Part shown: positions 9,320 to 21,006 of the stretch, one piece after another
Layout of the letters: each line of letters begins with the position of its first letter
Position numbering within the stretch: the first letter of the stretch is position 1
DNA from: Massilia yuzhufengensis
Lineage (GTDB): Bacteria > Pseudomonadota > Gammaproteobacteria > Burkholderiales > Burkholderiaceae_D
Assembly (NCBI RefSeq): GCF_900112225.1
Contig: NZ_FOLD01000003.1
Location: forward strand, 62,001 to 126,000
DNA length: 64,000 nt
Direction of reading: 5' to 3'
The notes under the pieces: model-generated
Told to the model about the DNA's origin: nothing
Seen by the model: the letters and a program-made list of their open reading frames with translations, nothing else
The model's database searches: none
Position numbers and translations under genes: made by a program

Positions 9320-10587
9320 GCATCGATTTCTGCGGCATCAAGTCGCCCAACCCCTTCTGGCTCGCTTCCGCGCCGCCGACCGACAAGGCCTACAACGTGG
9401 TGCGCGCCTTCGAGGCGGGGTGGGGCGGCGTGGTCTGGAAGACACTGGGCGAAGACCCGCCGGCGGTCAATGTGTCGTCGCGCTACTCGGCCCACTACGG
9501 CAAGGACCGCGAAGTCCTCGGCTTCAACAACATCGAGCTGATCACCGACCGCAGCCTGGACATCAACCTGCGCGAGATCACGCAAGTGAAGAAGGACTGG
9601 CCGGACCGCGCCATGATCGTCTCGCTCATGCTGCCCTGCGAGGAAGCGCCGTGGGCGGCGATCCTGCCGCTGGTGGAAGCCACCGGCGCCGACGGCATCG
9701 AACTGAACTTCGGCTGCCCGCACGGCATGCCCGAGCGCGGCATGGGTGCGGCGGTGGGGCAGGTGCCGGACTACGTGCAGATGGTCACCGCCTGGTGCAA
9801 GAAGCACACGCGGCTGCCGGTGATCGTCAAGCTCACGCCCAACATCACCGATGTACGGGCGCCGGCGCGGGCCGCGCTGGCCGGCGGGGCCGATGCGGTC
9901 TCCTTGATCAACACCATCAACTCGATCACCCACATCGACCTGGAGCGCATGGTGGCCTTCCCGGCGGTGGGCAATGCCAGCACCCACGGCGGCTATTGCG
10001 GCTCGGCGGTCAAGCCGATCGCCCTGAACATGGTGGCCGAGATCGCACGCGACCCGGCGACGCGCGGCCTGCCGATCTCCGGCATCGGCGGCATCGGCAA
10101 TTGGCGCGATGCGGCCGAATTCATCGCGCTGGGCGCCGGCAGCGTGCAGGTGTGCACGGCGGCGATGCTGCACGGTTTCCGCATCGTCGAAGAGATGAAG
10201 GACGGCTTGTCGCGCTGGATGGATTCCCAGGGCTACGCCAACATCGCCGCGTTCTCGCGCAAGGCGGTGCCGAACACCACGGACTGGAAGTACCTGGACA
10301 TGAATTACCAGGTCATCGCCCAGATCGACCAGGACAAGTGCATCAAGTGCGGCAAATGCTACGTGGCCTGCGAAGACACCTCGCACCAGTCGATTGCGCG
10401 CATGGTGGACGAGGCGGGCGCGCGCCGCTACGAGGTGATCAAGTCCGAATGCGTGGGCTGCAACCTGTGCGAGATCACCTGCCCGGTGGAGGCCTGCATC
10501 ACCATGGTGCCGCAGGAAAGCGGCAAGCCCTACATGAACTGGACCCAGGATCCGCGCAACCCGAGGGCCGAGCCAGTGGTGGCGTAA
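9307..10587 (+). CDS. preA: NAD-dependent dihydropyrimidine dehydrogenase, PreA subunit
   Basis: This 426-residue FMN-containing catalytic subunit reduces uracil or thymine to the dihydro form. It has a DHODH-like TIM barrel (about 1-320) with NFGCPHGMPERGMG in the active-site loop, KLTPNITD, and ISGIGGIGNWRDAAEF near the FMN phosphate. A C-terminal 2[4Fe-4S] ferredoxin module follows (CIKCGKCYVAC and CVGCNLCEITCPVEAC). Together with PreT it corresponds to the split form of eukaryotic dihydropyrimidine dehydrogenase. Confidence 0.95.
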   Translation: MADLSIDFCGIKSPNPFWLASAPPTDKAYNVVRAFEAGWGGVVWKTLGEDPPAVNVSSRYSAHYGKDREVLGFNNIELITDRSLDINLREITQVKKDWPDRAMIVSLMLPCEEAPWAAILPLVEATGADGIELNFGCPHGMPERGMGAAVGQVPDYVQMVTAWCKKHTRLPVIVKLTPNITDVRAPARAALAGGADAVSLINTINSITHIDLERMVAFPAVGNASTHGGYCGSAVKPIALNMVAEIARDPATRGLPISGIGGIGNWRDAAEFIALGAGSVQVCTAAMLHGFRIVEEMKDGLSRWMDSQGYANIAAFSRKAVPNTTDWKYLDMNYQVIAQIDQDKCIKCGKCYVACEDTSHQSIARMVDEAGARRYEVIKSECVGCNLCEITCPVEACITMVPQESGKPYMNWTQDPRNPRAEPVVA

Positions 10588-10671
10588 TCATGGGCCCCCA
10601 CGGGGCACATTTGTACCGACGATTGCGCTACACTCGCTTGCACCACCCGCCCTTGACCAGGAGAGTCCCAC

Positions 10672-13564
<2,893 letters not shown>

Positions 13565-13575
13565 AGGGAAGCGCA

Positions 13576-14811
13576 ATGAACGAACGTATCAATGGCGAGC
13601 GCCTGTGGAAGTCGCTGATGGACCTGGCCGCGATCGGCGCCACCGAGAAGGGCGGCGTCAAGCGCCTGGCGCTGACGGACCTGGATCGGCAGGGACGCGA
13701 CCTGGTGGTCAAGTGGGCGCGCGAGGCTGGGCTTTCCATCACTGTCGACCAGATCGGCAACGTCTTCATGCGGCGCGAAGGACGCAACCCGGCCTTGCCA
13801 CCCATCGTCACCGGCAGCCACGTGGACACCCAGCCCACCGGCGGCAAGTTCGACGGCAACTATGGCGTGCTTGCAGGGCTGGAAGTGGTGCGCACCCTGA
13901 ACGACCAGGGCATCCAGACCGAAGCCCCGATCGAGGTCGCGTTCTGGACCAACGAGGAAGGCTCGCGCTTCGTGCCGGTCATGATGGGCTCCGGCGTGTT
14001 CTGCGGCGCCTTCAGCCTGGAGACGGCCTACGCCGCCGTCGATACCGAAGGCAGGAGCGTGCGCGAGGAATTGGCGCGCATCGGCTACCTGGGCGACCAG
14101 GTGCCGGGCCAGCACCCGATCGGCGCCTATTTCGAGACCCACATCGAACAGGGCCCGGTGCTGGAAGACGCCGACAAGGTGATCGGCGTGGTGCCGGCCG
14201 TGATGGGCCTGTCCTGGTACGACTGCACCGTGACCGGGATGGAAGCGCATGCCGGCCCGACCCCCATGGGCCTGCGCCGCGACGCGCTGCAGGTGGCCAC
14301 CGCCATCATGCAGGAGGTGGTGAGCATCGCCAACCGCTACCCGCCCTACGGCCGTGGCACGGTCGGCATGGTGGAGGTGTTCCCGAACAGCCGCAACGTG
14401 ATCCCGGGCCGGGTCAAGTTCAGCATCGACCTGCGCAATGTGAACGAGGCGCTGCTCAACACGATGCACGAGGAAATGCTGGCCTTCGTCGCCCGGACGC
14501 GCACCGAGAGCGGCCTGGGGATCGAGGTGGAGCGCGTTTCGTATTATCCGCCTTGCCCCTTCCACCCGGACTGCGTTGAGGCCGTGCGCGCCGCGACCGA
14601 CAAGCTGGGCTACTCGACCATGGACGTGGTCTCCGGCGCCGGCCACGACGCGATCTACGCCGCGCGGGTGGCGCCCTCGGGCATGATCTTCGTGCCCTGC
14701 AAGGACGGCATCAGCCACAACGAAATCGAGGACGCCCAGCCGGCCCACCTCGAGGCCGGCTGCAACGTGCTGCTGCACGCGATGCTGGCGCGGGCCGGAC
14801 GGGCGGACTGA
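13576..14811 (+). CDS. N-carbamoyl-beta-alanine amidohydrolase (beta-ureidopropionase), M20-type Zn hydrolase
   Basis: This 411-residue metal-dependent hydrolase belongs to the carbamoyl-amino-acid hydrolase group (HyuC/AllC/AmaB). Metal ligands are visible in GSHVDTQPTGGKFDGNYG, FWTNEEGSRF and THIEQGPVL, with the dimerisation-domain motif MEAHAGPTPMGLRRDA. ATG 13576 follows an AGGGAA site. By position directly after dihydropyrimidinase, it should hydrolyse N-carbamoyl-beta-alanine and N-carbamoyl-beta-aminoisobutyrate to the beta-amino acids, ammonia and CO2. It is clearly related to the amidase half of the fused gene at 16873, but the pathway placement differs. Confidence 0.9.
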   Translation: MNERINGERLWKSLMDLAAIGATEKGGVKRLALTDLDRQGRDLVVKWAREAGLSITVDQIGNVFMRREGRNPALPPIVTGSHVDTQPTGGKFDGNYGVLAGLEVVRTLNDQGIQTEAPIEVAFWTNEEGSRFVPVMMGSGVFCGAFSLETAYAAVDTEGRSVREELARIGYLGDQVPGQHPIGAYFETHIEQGPVLEDADKVIGVVPAVMGLSWYDCTVTGMEAHAGPTPMGLRRDALQVATAIMQEVVSIANRYPPYGRGTVGMVEVFPNSRNVIPGRVKFSIDLRNVNEALLNTMHEEMLAFVARTRTESGLGIEVERVSYYPPCPFHPDCVEAVRAATDKLGYSTMDVVSGAGHDAIYAARVAPSGMIFVPCKDGISHNEIEDAQPAHLEAGCNVLLHAMLARAGRAD

Positions 14812-14885
14812 AGCAAACCCAGCCGGACGCCGCCCACCTTGCATAAATGGCATGATCATGCCTTCAGAGATTGAAGGAGTGCGAT

Positions 14886-15353
14886 GTGTGGTGGGAACGC
14901 AGCTGGGCAACCGTGGTACAGGAATTCTCGGACCTGGGCAGTCCCGAGGACATCACGCGCGTCTTCATCCGCCTGCTGGTGGCGGTCGTCCTGGGCGGGC
15001 TGCTCGGCTATGAGCGCGAGACGGTCGGTGCCTCCGCCGGCCTGCGCACCCACATGCTGGTGTCGCTGGGCGCGGCGCTGTTCGTCCTGATCCCGCTGCA
15101 GGCCGGGATGCAGATCGGCGACCTGTCGCGCATCGTGCAGGGCATCACCGCCGGCATCGGCTTCATCGGCGCCGGCGCCATCCTCAAGCACTCCAACAAG
15201 AACGACATCCGCGGCGTCACCACGGCGGCCAGCGTGTGGATGACGGCCGCCATCGGCATCGCCGCGGGCATGGGACGCGAAGCGACGGCCGTGCTCAGCA
15301 CCGCGTTCGCGCTGGTGATCCTCGCGATCCTGCGCTGGAAGCCGAAGGGCTGA
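14886..15353 (+). CDS. MgtC/SapB-family membrane protein
   Basis: This 155-residue protein has four or five hydrophobic segments and family-typical [33 protein letters not shown] and [13 protein letters not shown] prefer GTG 14886, because GGAG lies exactly 6 nt upstream; a TTG at 14871 would place the start inside that ribosome-binding site. MgtC relatives are linked to growth at low magnesium and inhibition of ATP synthase. The short form lacks the long C-terminal ACT-like domain of Salmonella MgtC, so a specific role cannot be claimed. Confidence 0.85.
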   Translation: MWWERSWATVVQEFSDLGSPEDITRVFIRLLVAVVLGGLLGYERETVGASAGLRTHMLVSLGAALFVLIPLQAGMQIGDLSRIVQGITAGIGFIGAGAILKHSNKNDIRGVTTAASVWMTAAIGIAAGMGREATAVLSTAFALVILAILRWKPKG

Positions 15354-15357
15354 GGGC

Positions 15358-15432
15358 CTAGATCAGGGCCAGCTCGATGCCGCGCAGGACCGCCCGCACG
15401 CGGTCGCGCACGCCCAGCTTCGACAGGATGCG
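15358..15432 (-). pseudogene. Remnant: C-terminal end of a LuxR/NarL-type response regulator
   Basis: On the minus strand this reads RILSKLGVRDRVRAVLRGIE and a few more residues to a TAG, the last part of a NarL-type helix-turn-helix (compare ILSKLGVRDR in intact regulators). Immediately upstream the frame is broken by TGA (15433-15435), and the rest of the regulator is absent because a different gene occupies the next 1.4 kb. It is therefore a leftover from a deletion or rearrangement. Confidence 0.75.
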
Positions 15433-15457
15433 TCAAGGTCGGGGGAAATCCACGGCT

Positions 15458-16867
15458 CTAGCGGGGCAGGGCGTCGAGGATGCCTTGTGCGTAGGGCGCC
15501 GCCGTCGACGTGCCGGCCGCAATCGCCACCAGCCGCGCGCGCAGGTCATCTGGCGGGCGGCCGGCGGCGGCGATCAGCTGCGCGAGCCGGTCCGGCCGCC
15601 GCGGGCGAGGCGCGCCGAATTCTTCGACCAGCAGCGGCAGCAAGGGCTGCGCCAGGCGCGGCGCCATGGTGCGGCGATAGCGATCCGGCAGTTGGCCGAG
15701 CAGGTACGCGAGGGCATGGACGATGCGTTCACGCCGGGCGGCGTCGGAGATGGCGAATCCGGCTTGCAGCGCGGCGGCGATCTTGTCCACATCGGCTGGC
15801 GCCGGTTCGCGGGCACTACTGCGCCACAGGTAGGCCAGCGCCACCAGGTCGCAGGTCGGTCCCATTTCGATATAGGGAAATGAAAGGGAGCGTTCCCAGT
15901 GCTCGACGGGGATGCCGGCCAGGCTGATTTCCCCTGCACTGAACTCCCACCCGAGGGAAAGACGGCATGCCTCGCGCAGCACGGCCTCGGGCGAGCCAGC
16001 ATGCATCGTCTGGACCAGCGCTTCCAGTTCGCCGCATTCGCCACCTGCGCCGCGGCTGAAGTCAAGAACCACTTCACGAGTCGCATGGCGCCGGTCGTCC
16101 AGTTCGGGGAAAGCGACGGAGGAACGCATCCGTACCCGATTCCACCGGTTCCCGCACGGCGCGATGACGGCGTCGCGCGGCCCATGCCTGGCGCGATCGG
16201 GCCAGGACATCCAGCCAAGCAGGGAAGGCCTGGATTGCGGGCCCCACTCGAGCGCCAGGGGATCCATGCGCTCGATCCTGGAGCCTTCCACGGCAAGTTC
16301 GTGCACCTCATACTCCAGTGCGTCCCGGTATGCCGTCAATCCCGCAGGGACCGCATGGGAAAACGCATGGAGCAACACCGGCGCAGGCTTGGTGCACGAT
16401 CCCATCGACGTCGGCACCGTGACCACGCGATGGAGGGCACGTGGCGCCGGTTCGATGGCATACCTGCCCGCCGTATCGACCGCGCGGGCGTCGATCGTGA
16501 CCGCCTGCGTGTCGGGGTGGCGCCAGGGCCGATGCGCGGGCAGGTAATGGAACTGGTAGCGGGCTCCCGGCCTGAACCCGTTCACTGGTTCGACGCGCAC
16601 CCAGGGGCTGTTGCCGATGCGGCGCACGCGCAGCTTCAGTGCCTGGCTGTCACCGGCCACCTCGACGCGGAAGTCCGCGGCGCGCGGCATGCCGGACGGC
16701 GGCAGGAACACCAGGCCTTTGGCGTTGCGCGGCAATTGGCCGACATGGGCCCGCACGAATCCTGCCTCATCCACCCGCGCAGGCGGGCTGCACGCATTGC
16801 CGGGCGAGGCTGCCGCCAGCATCAGCGACGCGAGTACGATACGTGAAACCTGGCTGCGGACCGACAT
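15458..16867 (-). CDS. Exported protein of unknown function
   Basis: This 469-residue protein has an N-terminal signal sequence (basic MSVRSQVSR, hydrophobic core to about 21, then ACSPP; the site is lipoprotein-like but not canonical). The first part (about 30-140) looks like a beta-rich domain: the segments FRVEVAGDSQALKLRVRRIG and PGARYQFHYLP recall fibronectin-like or Ig-like folds. The C-terminal part is helical and leucine-rich. ATG 16867 is used; a GTG at 16876 overlaps the upstream stop as GTGA and is also possible. It follows the fused purine gene closely, but no catalytic motif ties it to that pathway. I do not recognise the family. Confidence 0.65.
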   Translation of the reverse strand: MSVRSQVSRIVLASLMLAAASPGNACSPPARVDEAGFVRAHVGQLPRNAKGLVFLPPSGMPRAADFRVEVAGDSQALKLRVRRIGNSPWVRVEPVNGFRPGARYQFHYLPAHRPWRHPDTQAVTIDARAVDTAGRYAIEPAPRALHRVVTVPTSMGSCTKPAPVLLHAFSHAVPAGLTAYRDALEYEVHELAVEGSRIERMDPLALEWGPQSRPSLLGWMSWPDRARHGPRDAVIAPCGNRWNRVRMRSSVAFPELDDRRHATREVVLDFSRGAGGECGELEALVQTMHAGSPEAVLREACRLSLGWEFSAGEISLAGIPVEHWERSLSFPYIEMGPTCDLVALAYLWRSSAREPAPADVDKIAAALQAGFAISDAARRERIVHALAYLLGQLPDRYRRTMAPRLAQPLLPLLVEEFGAPRPRRPDRLAQLIAAAGRPPDDLRARLVAIAAGTSTAAPYAQGILDALPR

Positions 16868-16872
16868 GTGGT

Positions 16873-18627
16873 TCACGCGCGGCTGCCAAGGTCTCGCAGG
16901 AAGCCGAGCAGCACCTCGCCCGCGACCTCGGCGTCGTCCGCCGTCATGGTCTCGAGCGGGTTGTGGCTGATGCCGCCGTTGCCGCAGCGCGTGAACAGCA
17001 TCGCCACGTCGGTGATGGCCGCCATCTCCATGGCGTCGTGGCCGGCGCCCGACAGCACATCGAAGCGCGGCAGGCCGGCGTTGTCGATCGCCTGGCCCAG
17101 CCTGTCCATCAAGGCGGGCGCGCAGGGCGCGGCGTCGGCTTCCACCAGCTTCCATAGTTTTTCTTCAATGCCGCGCCGGGTGCAAATGGCGCTGATGCCG
17201 GCCAGGATGTCGTCCACCGCCGCCAGCCGCTCGGCATCGACGGCTGCGCGGATGTCGAGCGACAGCCGGCACAGGCCGGGAATCACGTTGACCGAGCCGG
17301 CGGGCACTTCGAGCTGGCCGACGGTGCCCACCAGCGAGCCGCGCCCGCTGCAGCGGCCTTCCACCAGCAGCACGATCTCGGCCGCGGCGGCCGCGGCGTC
17401 GCGCCGCATGCCCATCGGCGTGGTGCCGGCGTGGCTGGCCACGCCGGCCAGTTCCACCGCATAGCGCGAGCTGCCGGCGATCGCCGTCACCACGCCCACC
17501 GGCAGGCCGCGTTCGAGCAGCACCGGTCCCTGCTCGATGTGGACTTCGACGAAGCCCAGCAGCGATGCCGGGTCGCGCGCGATGGCGCCGATGGTGGAAG
17601 GGTCGTGTCCGGCCGCGGCGAGCGCGTCGCGGATCGTGACGCCCTCGCTGTCCTGCTGGTCCAGCAGCGCGGGCTTGAAGCGCCCGGTAATGGCGCTGCT
17701 GCCCAGGAACGTGCTGCGAAAGCGCACGCCTTCTTCTTCCGCAAAACCGATGACTTCCAGGTGGAAGGGCAGGCGTTCGCCGCGCGCGTCCAGGTGCGCC
17801 ACCACGGCGATCGGCAGCAGGATGCCGAGCCTGCCGTCGTACTTGCCGCCGTTACGCACGGTGTCGTAGTGTGAACCGGTGATGAGGGTCTTCGCTTCCG
17901 GCTGCGCGGCCGCGTAGCGCCCCACCACGTTGCCGACCGCGTCGACGTGCACCGCCATGCCGGCCGCGCGCATCCAGTCCGCCAACTGCGCCGCGGTGCG
18001 CCGGTGCGCCGGCGTCATGTAGGCGCAGGTGAGGTCGGCGTCGCTGTCGCTGATCGCGCCCAGGGTCTCGGCCCAGTCCATCACCTGCGGGCCAAACAGG
18101 TGCCGCACCCCCAGCAGTTCATTGAGGCGGATCTCGGCGATGCGGTGCACCTGGCGCAGGCACTCGGCCATCTCGTCGCCGCGCAGGTTCTTCAGCCGGC
18201 GGGTGAAATTCGCGATGATGGCGGCGCGCGTGAGCCCGCGCCCGGTCGGGCCCTTGACCGCCAGGATGAAGGGGAAGCCGAACTTGTCCTTGTACCGGGC
18301 GTTGAGCGCATGCAGGGTCGCGTACTCTTCGGCGCTGCACAGGTTCAGGCCCGATGCGGCCTGCTCGCCGGTGCTTTCCGCCGTGAGTTCGCCCGCGATC
18401 GCCGCCTTGCCGGCCAGCTCGGGGTGGACCCGCAACAGCGCGAGCTGCTCGTCTTCCGAAGCCGCCATCACCACCGCCTGCAAGGCCTGCTTGAGCGCGG
18501 CGGGGCTGGCGAAGGGACGCGCCGCGGCGGCGCGTTCGGCGATCCAGGGCGAGTGCTCGTAGATGCCGCGCAGCGTGTCGACAAAGGCCTCGGGTGGGCA
18601 GGTATTCAGGTGCGGCAGGGTGGTCAT
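16873..18627 (-). CDS. Fused OHCU decarboxylase - allantoate amidohydrolase
   Basis: This 584-residue bifunctional protein joins two purine-catabolism enzymes. Residues about 1-175 match OHCU decarboxylase (UraD): catalytic His68 in HPELAGK, the STGEQASG-type loop and NARYKDKFGFPFILAVKG. Residues about 180-584 are an M20-type allantoate/ureidoglycolate amidohydrolase with GSHYDTVRNGGKYDGRLG, GFAEEEGVRF, EVHIEQGPVLL and GVASHAGTTPMGMRRDA. UraD makes S-allantoin; the second domain degrades allantoate. The intermediate step (allantoinase) is not in this window. The start could also be ATG 18636; neither has strong ribosome-binding spacing. A LysR gene lies upstream on the same strand. Confidence 0.88.
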   Translation of the reverse strand: MTTLPHLNTCPPEAFVDTLRGIYEHSPWIAERAAAARPFASPAALKQALQAVVMAASEDEQLALLRVHPELAGKAAIAGELTAESTGEQAASGLNLCSAEEYATLHALNARYKDKFGFPFILAVKGPTGRGLTRAAIIANFTRRLKNLRGDEMAECLRQVHRIAEIRLNELLGVRHLFGPQVMDWAETLGAISDSDADLTCAYMTPAHRRTAAQLADWMRAAGMAVHVDAVGNVVGRYAAAQPEAKTLITGSHYDTVRNGGKYDGRLGILLPIAVVAHLDARGERLPFHLEVIGFAEEEGVRFRSTFLGSSAITGRFKPALLDQQDSEGVTIRDALAAAGHDPSTIGAIARDPASLLGFVEVHIEQGPVLLERGLPVGVVTAIAGSSRYAVELAGVASHAGTTPMGMRRDAAAAAAEIVLLVEGRCSGRGSLVGTVGQLEVPAGSVNVIPGLCRLSLDIRAAVDAERLAAVDDILAGISAICTRRGIEEKLWKLVEADAAPCAPALMDRLGQAIDNAGLPRFDVLSGAGHDAMEMAAITDVAMLFTRCGNGGISHNPLETMTADDAEVAGEVLLGFLRDLGSRA

Positions 18628-18723
18628 GGTATGCATCGCCTCATTCAAGCGGTGGATGATAAATCCTGCAAGCCCTCCAGCATATACGTCCTGCCGCATA
18701 GCCGGTATTGCGCTGGTCCGGGC

Positions 18724-19662
18724 TTATTTGCCGCTGAGGGCGCGCGCGGCGGCGCTGACTTGGTCGCGCAGCCATTTGTGCTCGGACGACTGGTGCACGC
18801 GCTGGTGCCACAGCTGGTAGAAGCGCATCGGCGGGAACTTGATCGGCACCGTGAAGCTCTTGAGCGGCAGCGTGCGTTCATAGAAGCGGATGAACTGGCG
18901 GCCGGTGGTCAGCACCAGGTCGCTCTGGGTCAGCATGTAGGGAATCACGCCAAAGTAGGGCGACTCGACCGCCACCTTGCGCTGCATGCCCTGCTTGTCG
19001 AGGAAGGCGTCGATCACGCCGTGGTAGCCCGGCAGCATCTGCGACGGCGCCACGTGCGGCAAGGACAGGTAGTCCTCGACCGTCATCGCGTCCACCGCCG
19101 TGCGCTTGGCATACGGACTGTCGGCGCGCATGGTGCAGGTGATCGGGTCCTCGAACAGCTTGGACATGTGCAGGTGGGCCGGCGGCTCGTCCCAGTTGGC
19201 GATCACCAGGTCCATCTCGCCGTCCGACAGCATGCGCAGGTAGTCCATGCCGGGCCCCAGGCTGTGGAACACCAGCTTGCTGCCCGGCGAGCCGCGCCGC
19301 AGCGCCGCCACCACGCCCGGCAGGAACTGGGTGTCGAGGTAGTCGGGCGCCGCGATGTGGAAGGTGCGTGTCGCTTCCTCCGGCACGAAGGGCGACTTCT
19401 TGATGAACAGGCCCTCGGCCTCGTCGAGGATGCGCTTGGCCGGCTTGAGCAGGCTCTCGCCGTGCTGGGTCGGCACCATGCCGCGCGCCCCGCGCACCAG
19501 CAGCGGGTCGCCGGTGAGTTCGCGCAGCTTGCGCAGCGAGGCCGAGATCGAGGGCTGCGGCTGGTTCAGCTTGAGCGCCACGCGCGAGACGTTCTTCTCC
19601 AGCAGCAGCAAATAGAGGATGCGGATCAGGTGCAGGTCGAGGTGCTGGGGCAGGCTGGACAT
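18724..19662 (-). CDS. LysR-type regulator, probably of the purine degradation genes
   Basis: This 312-residue regulator has the N-terminal winged helix HLIRILYLLLLEKNVSRVALKLNQPQPSIS in place of the standard LysR opening (two segments: HLIRILYLLLLE then KNVSRVALKLNQPQPSIS), followed by a periplasmic-binding-like effector domain. It is the NodD/LeuO-like subgroup with a leading M-x-x-L-x-x-H-L-D. I chose ATG 19662 because it fits the family's N-terminal length. It is divergent from puuD and its downstream neighbour is the fused OHCU decarboxylase-amidohydrolase, so purine intermediates (urate, allantoin) are likely effectors. A T-N11-A palindrome lies in the intergenic region. Confidence 0.88.
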   Translation of the reverse strand: MSSLPQHLDLHLIRILYLLLLEKNVSRVALKLNQPQPSISASLRKLRELTGDPLLVRGARGMVPTQHGESLLKPAKRILDEAEGLFIKKSPFVPEEATRTFHIAAPDYLDTQFLPGVVAALRRGSPGSKLVFHSLGPGMDYLRMLSDGEMDLVIANWDEPPAHLHMSKLFEDPITCTMRADSPYAKRTAVDAMTVEDYLSLPHVAPSQMLPGYHGVIDAFLDKQGMQRKVAVESPYFGVIPYMLTQSDLVLTTGRQFIRFYERTLPLKSFTVPIKFPPMRFYQLWHQRVHQSSEHKWLRDQVSAAARALSGK

Positions 19663-19686
19663 CGCGGCGGCTGGGTATATCAATTG

Positions 19687-19705
19687 GCGTATGTCGAATA
19701 TACGC
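19687..19705. promoter_or_regulatory. Candidate LysR operator between the regulator and puuD
   Basis: GCGTAT-N7-ATACGC is a perfect 6-bp inverted repeat and contains a T-N11-A core, the usual LysR recognition geometry. It is 25 bp upstream of the LysR start and 66 bp upstream of the puuD ATG, suitable for autoregulation and divergent activation. Confidence 0.6.
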
Positions 19706-19770
19706 TAATTTTCATGTTGCAGAAATTGAAATCACGCTATTGTCGTGGGATACCGCAACCAGGAAGGCAC

Positions 19771-21006
19771 ATGCACGACTTCGCATATCTCGCGCCCTAC
19801 GGCCTCGAATGGCTCAACCTGCTGGTGCGCTGGCTGCACATCATCACCGGCATCGCCTGGATTGGCGCTTCCTTCTATTTCGTCTGGCTCGACAACACGA
19901 TCCGTCCGCCGGCGCCGGGCTCGGAGCTGGCGAAAAAAGGCGTCTCGGGCGAGCTGTGGGCGGTGCACGGCGGCGGCTTCTACAACCCGCAGAAATACCT
20001 GGTGGCCCCGGCCGAGCTGCCGAAGGAACTCCACTGGTTCAAGTGGGAAGCCTATTCCACCTGGATCTCCGGCTTCGCGCTGCTGGTGATCGTCTACTAC
20101 CTCAATGCCCAGGCGATGATGGTCGACCGCAGCGTCGCCGACCTCACCAGCTGGCAGGCGGTGGGCATCGGCCTGGCCAGCCTGGTGCTGGGCTGGATCG
20201 TCTACGACCTGCTGTGCAGGTCACCGCTGGGCAAGCACGACCTGGCCTTTGGCATCACCATCTTCGCCTTCCTGGTGGCGAGCAGCTACGTGCTGACCCA
20301 CCTGCTCAGCGGGCGCGCGGCCTACCTGCACGTGGGCGCGATGATCGGCACCATGATGGTGGCCAACGTGGCGATGCTGATCATCCCCGGCCAGCGCAAG
20401 ATGGTGGCCGCGATGATGGCGGGCCGGCAGCCCGACCCGGTGCACGGCATCAAGGCCAAGCAGCGCAGCGTCCACAACAACTACTTCACGCTGCCGGTGC
20501 TGTTCATCATGATCAGCAACCACTATGCGATGACCTACCGCCACGAATATTCGTGGGCGGTGCTGGGCGCGATCATGGCGGCGGGCGTGTTGATCCGCCA
20601 CTTCTTCAACCTGCGCCACAAGGGCCGCATCGAGTGGAAGTACCCGGCGGCCGGCGTCGCGCTGCTGGCCTTGCTGGCATTCCTTATCGCGCCGAAGGCG
20701 CCCGTGCCGGCCAGCGCCGCGGCGGGCCAGGACGATGCCGCGCGCTTCGCCCAGGTCCGCACCATCATCGACCAGCGCTGCGTGTCCTGCCATGCGCAGG
20801 TGCCGACCCAGGCGGGCTTCGCCGCGGCGCCGGCCGGGGTCATGCTGCACACCCCCGAGCTGGTGAGCCAGAACGCGATGCGCATCTACCAGCAGACCGT
20901 GCAGATGAAAGCCATGCCGCTGGCGAATCTCACCCACATGACCGACGCCGAACGGGCCCAGGTCGGCGCCTGGTTCGAAGCCGGCGCAAAAACCGGAGCC
21001 CACTGA
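19771..21006 (+). CDS. puuD: Membrane urate oxidase PuuD with C-terminal cytochrome c domain
   Basis: This 411-residue cofactor-free-type urate hydroxylase of bacteria is membrane bound. An N-terminal urate oxidase domain of about eight hydrophobic segments (RWLHIITGIAWIGASFYFVWLD, GRAAYLHVGAMIGTMMVANV) is followed by a C-terminal haem-c domain with RCVSCH and a Met ligand region near MKAMPLANL. It oxidises urate to 5-hydroxyisourate and passes electrons to the respiratory chain. AGGAAGG precedes the ATG. Its stop overlaps the next gene by 1 nt. The 5-hydroxyisourate hydrolase is not visible in this window. Confidence 0.92.
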   Translation: MHDFAYLAPYGLEWLNLLVRWLHIITGIAWIGASFYFVWLDNTIRPPAPGSELAKKGVSGELWAVHGGGFYNPQKYLVAPAELPKELHWFKWEAYSTWISGFALLVIVYYLNAQAMMVDRSVADLTSWQAVGIGLASLVLGWIVYDLLCRSPLGKHDLAFGITIFAFLVASSYVLTHLLSGRAAYLHVGAMIGTMMVANVAMLIIPGQRKMVAAMMAGRQPDPVHGIKAKQRSVHNNYFTLPVLFIMISNHYAMTYRHEYSWAVLGAIMAAGVLIRHFFNLRHKGRIEWKYPAAGVALLALLAFLIAPKAPVPASAAAGQDDAARFAQVRTIIDQRCVSCHAQVPTQAGFAAAPAGVMLHTPELVSQNAMRIYQQTVQMKAMPLANLTHMTDAERAQVGAWFEAGAKTGAH

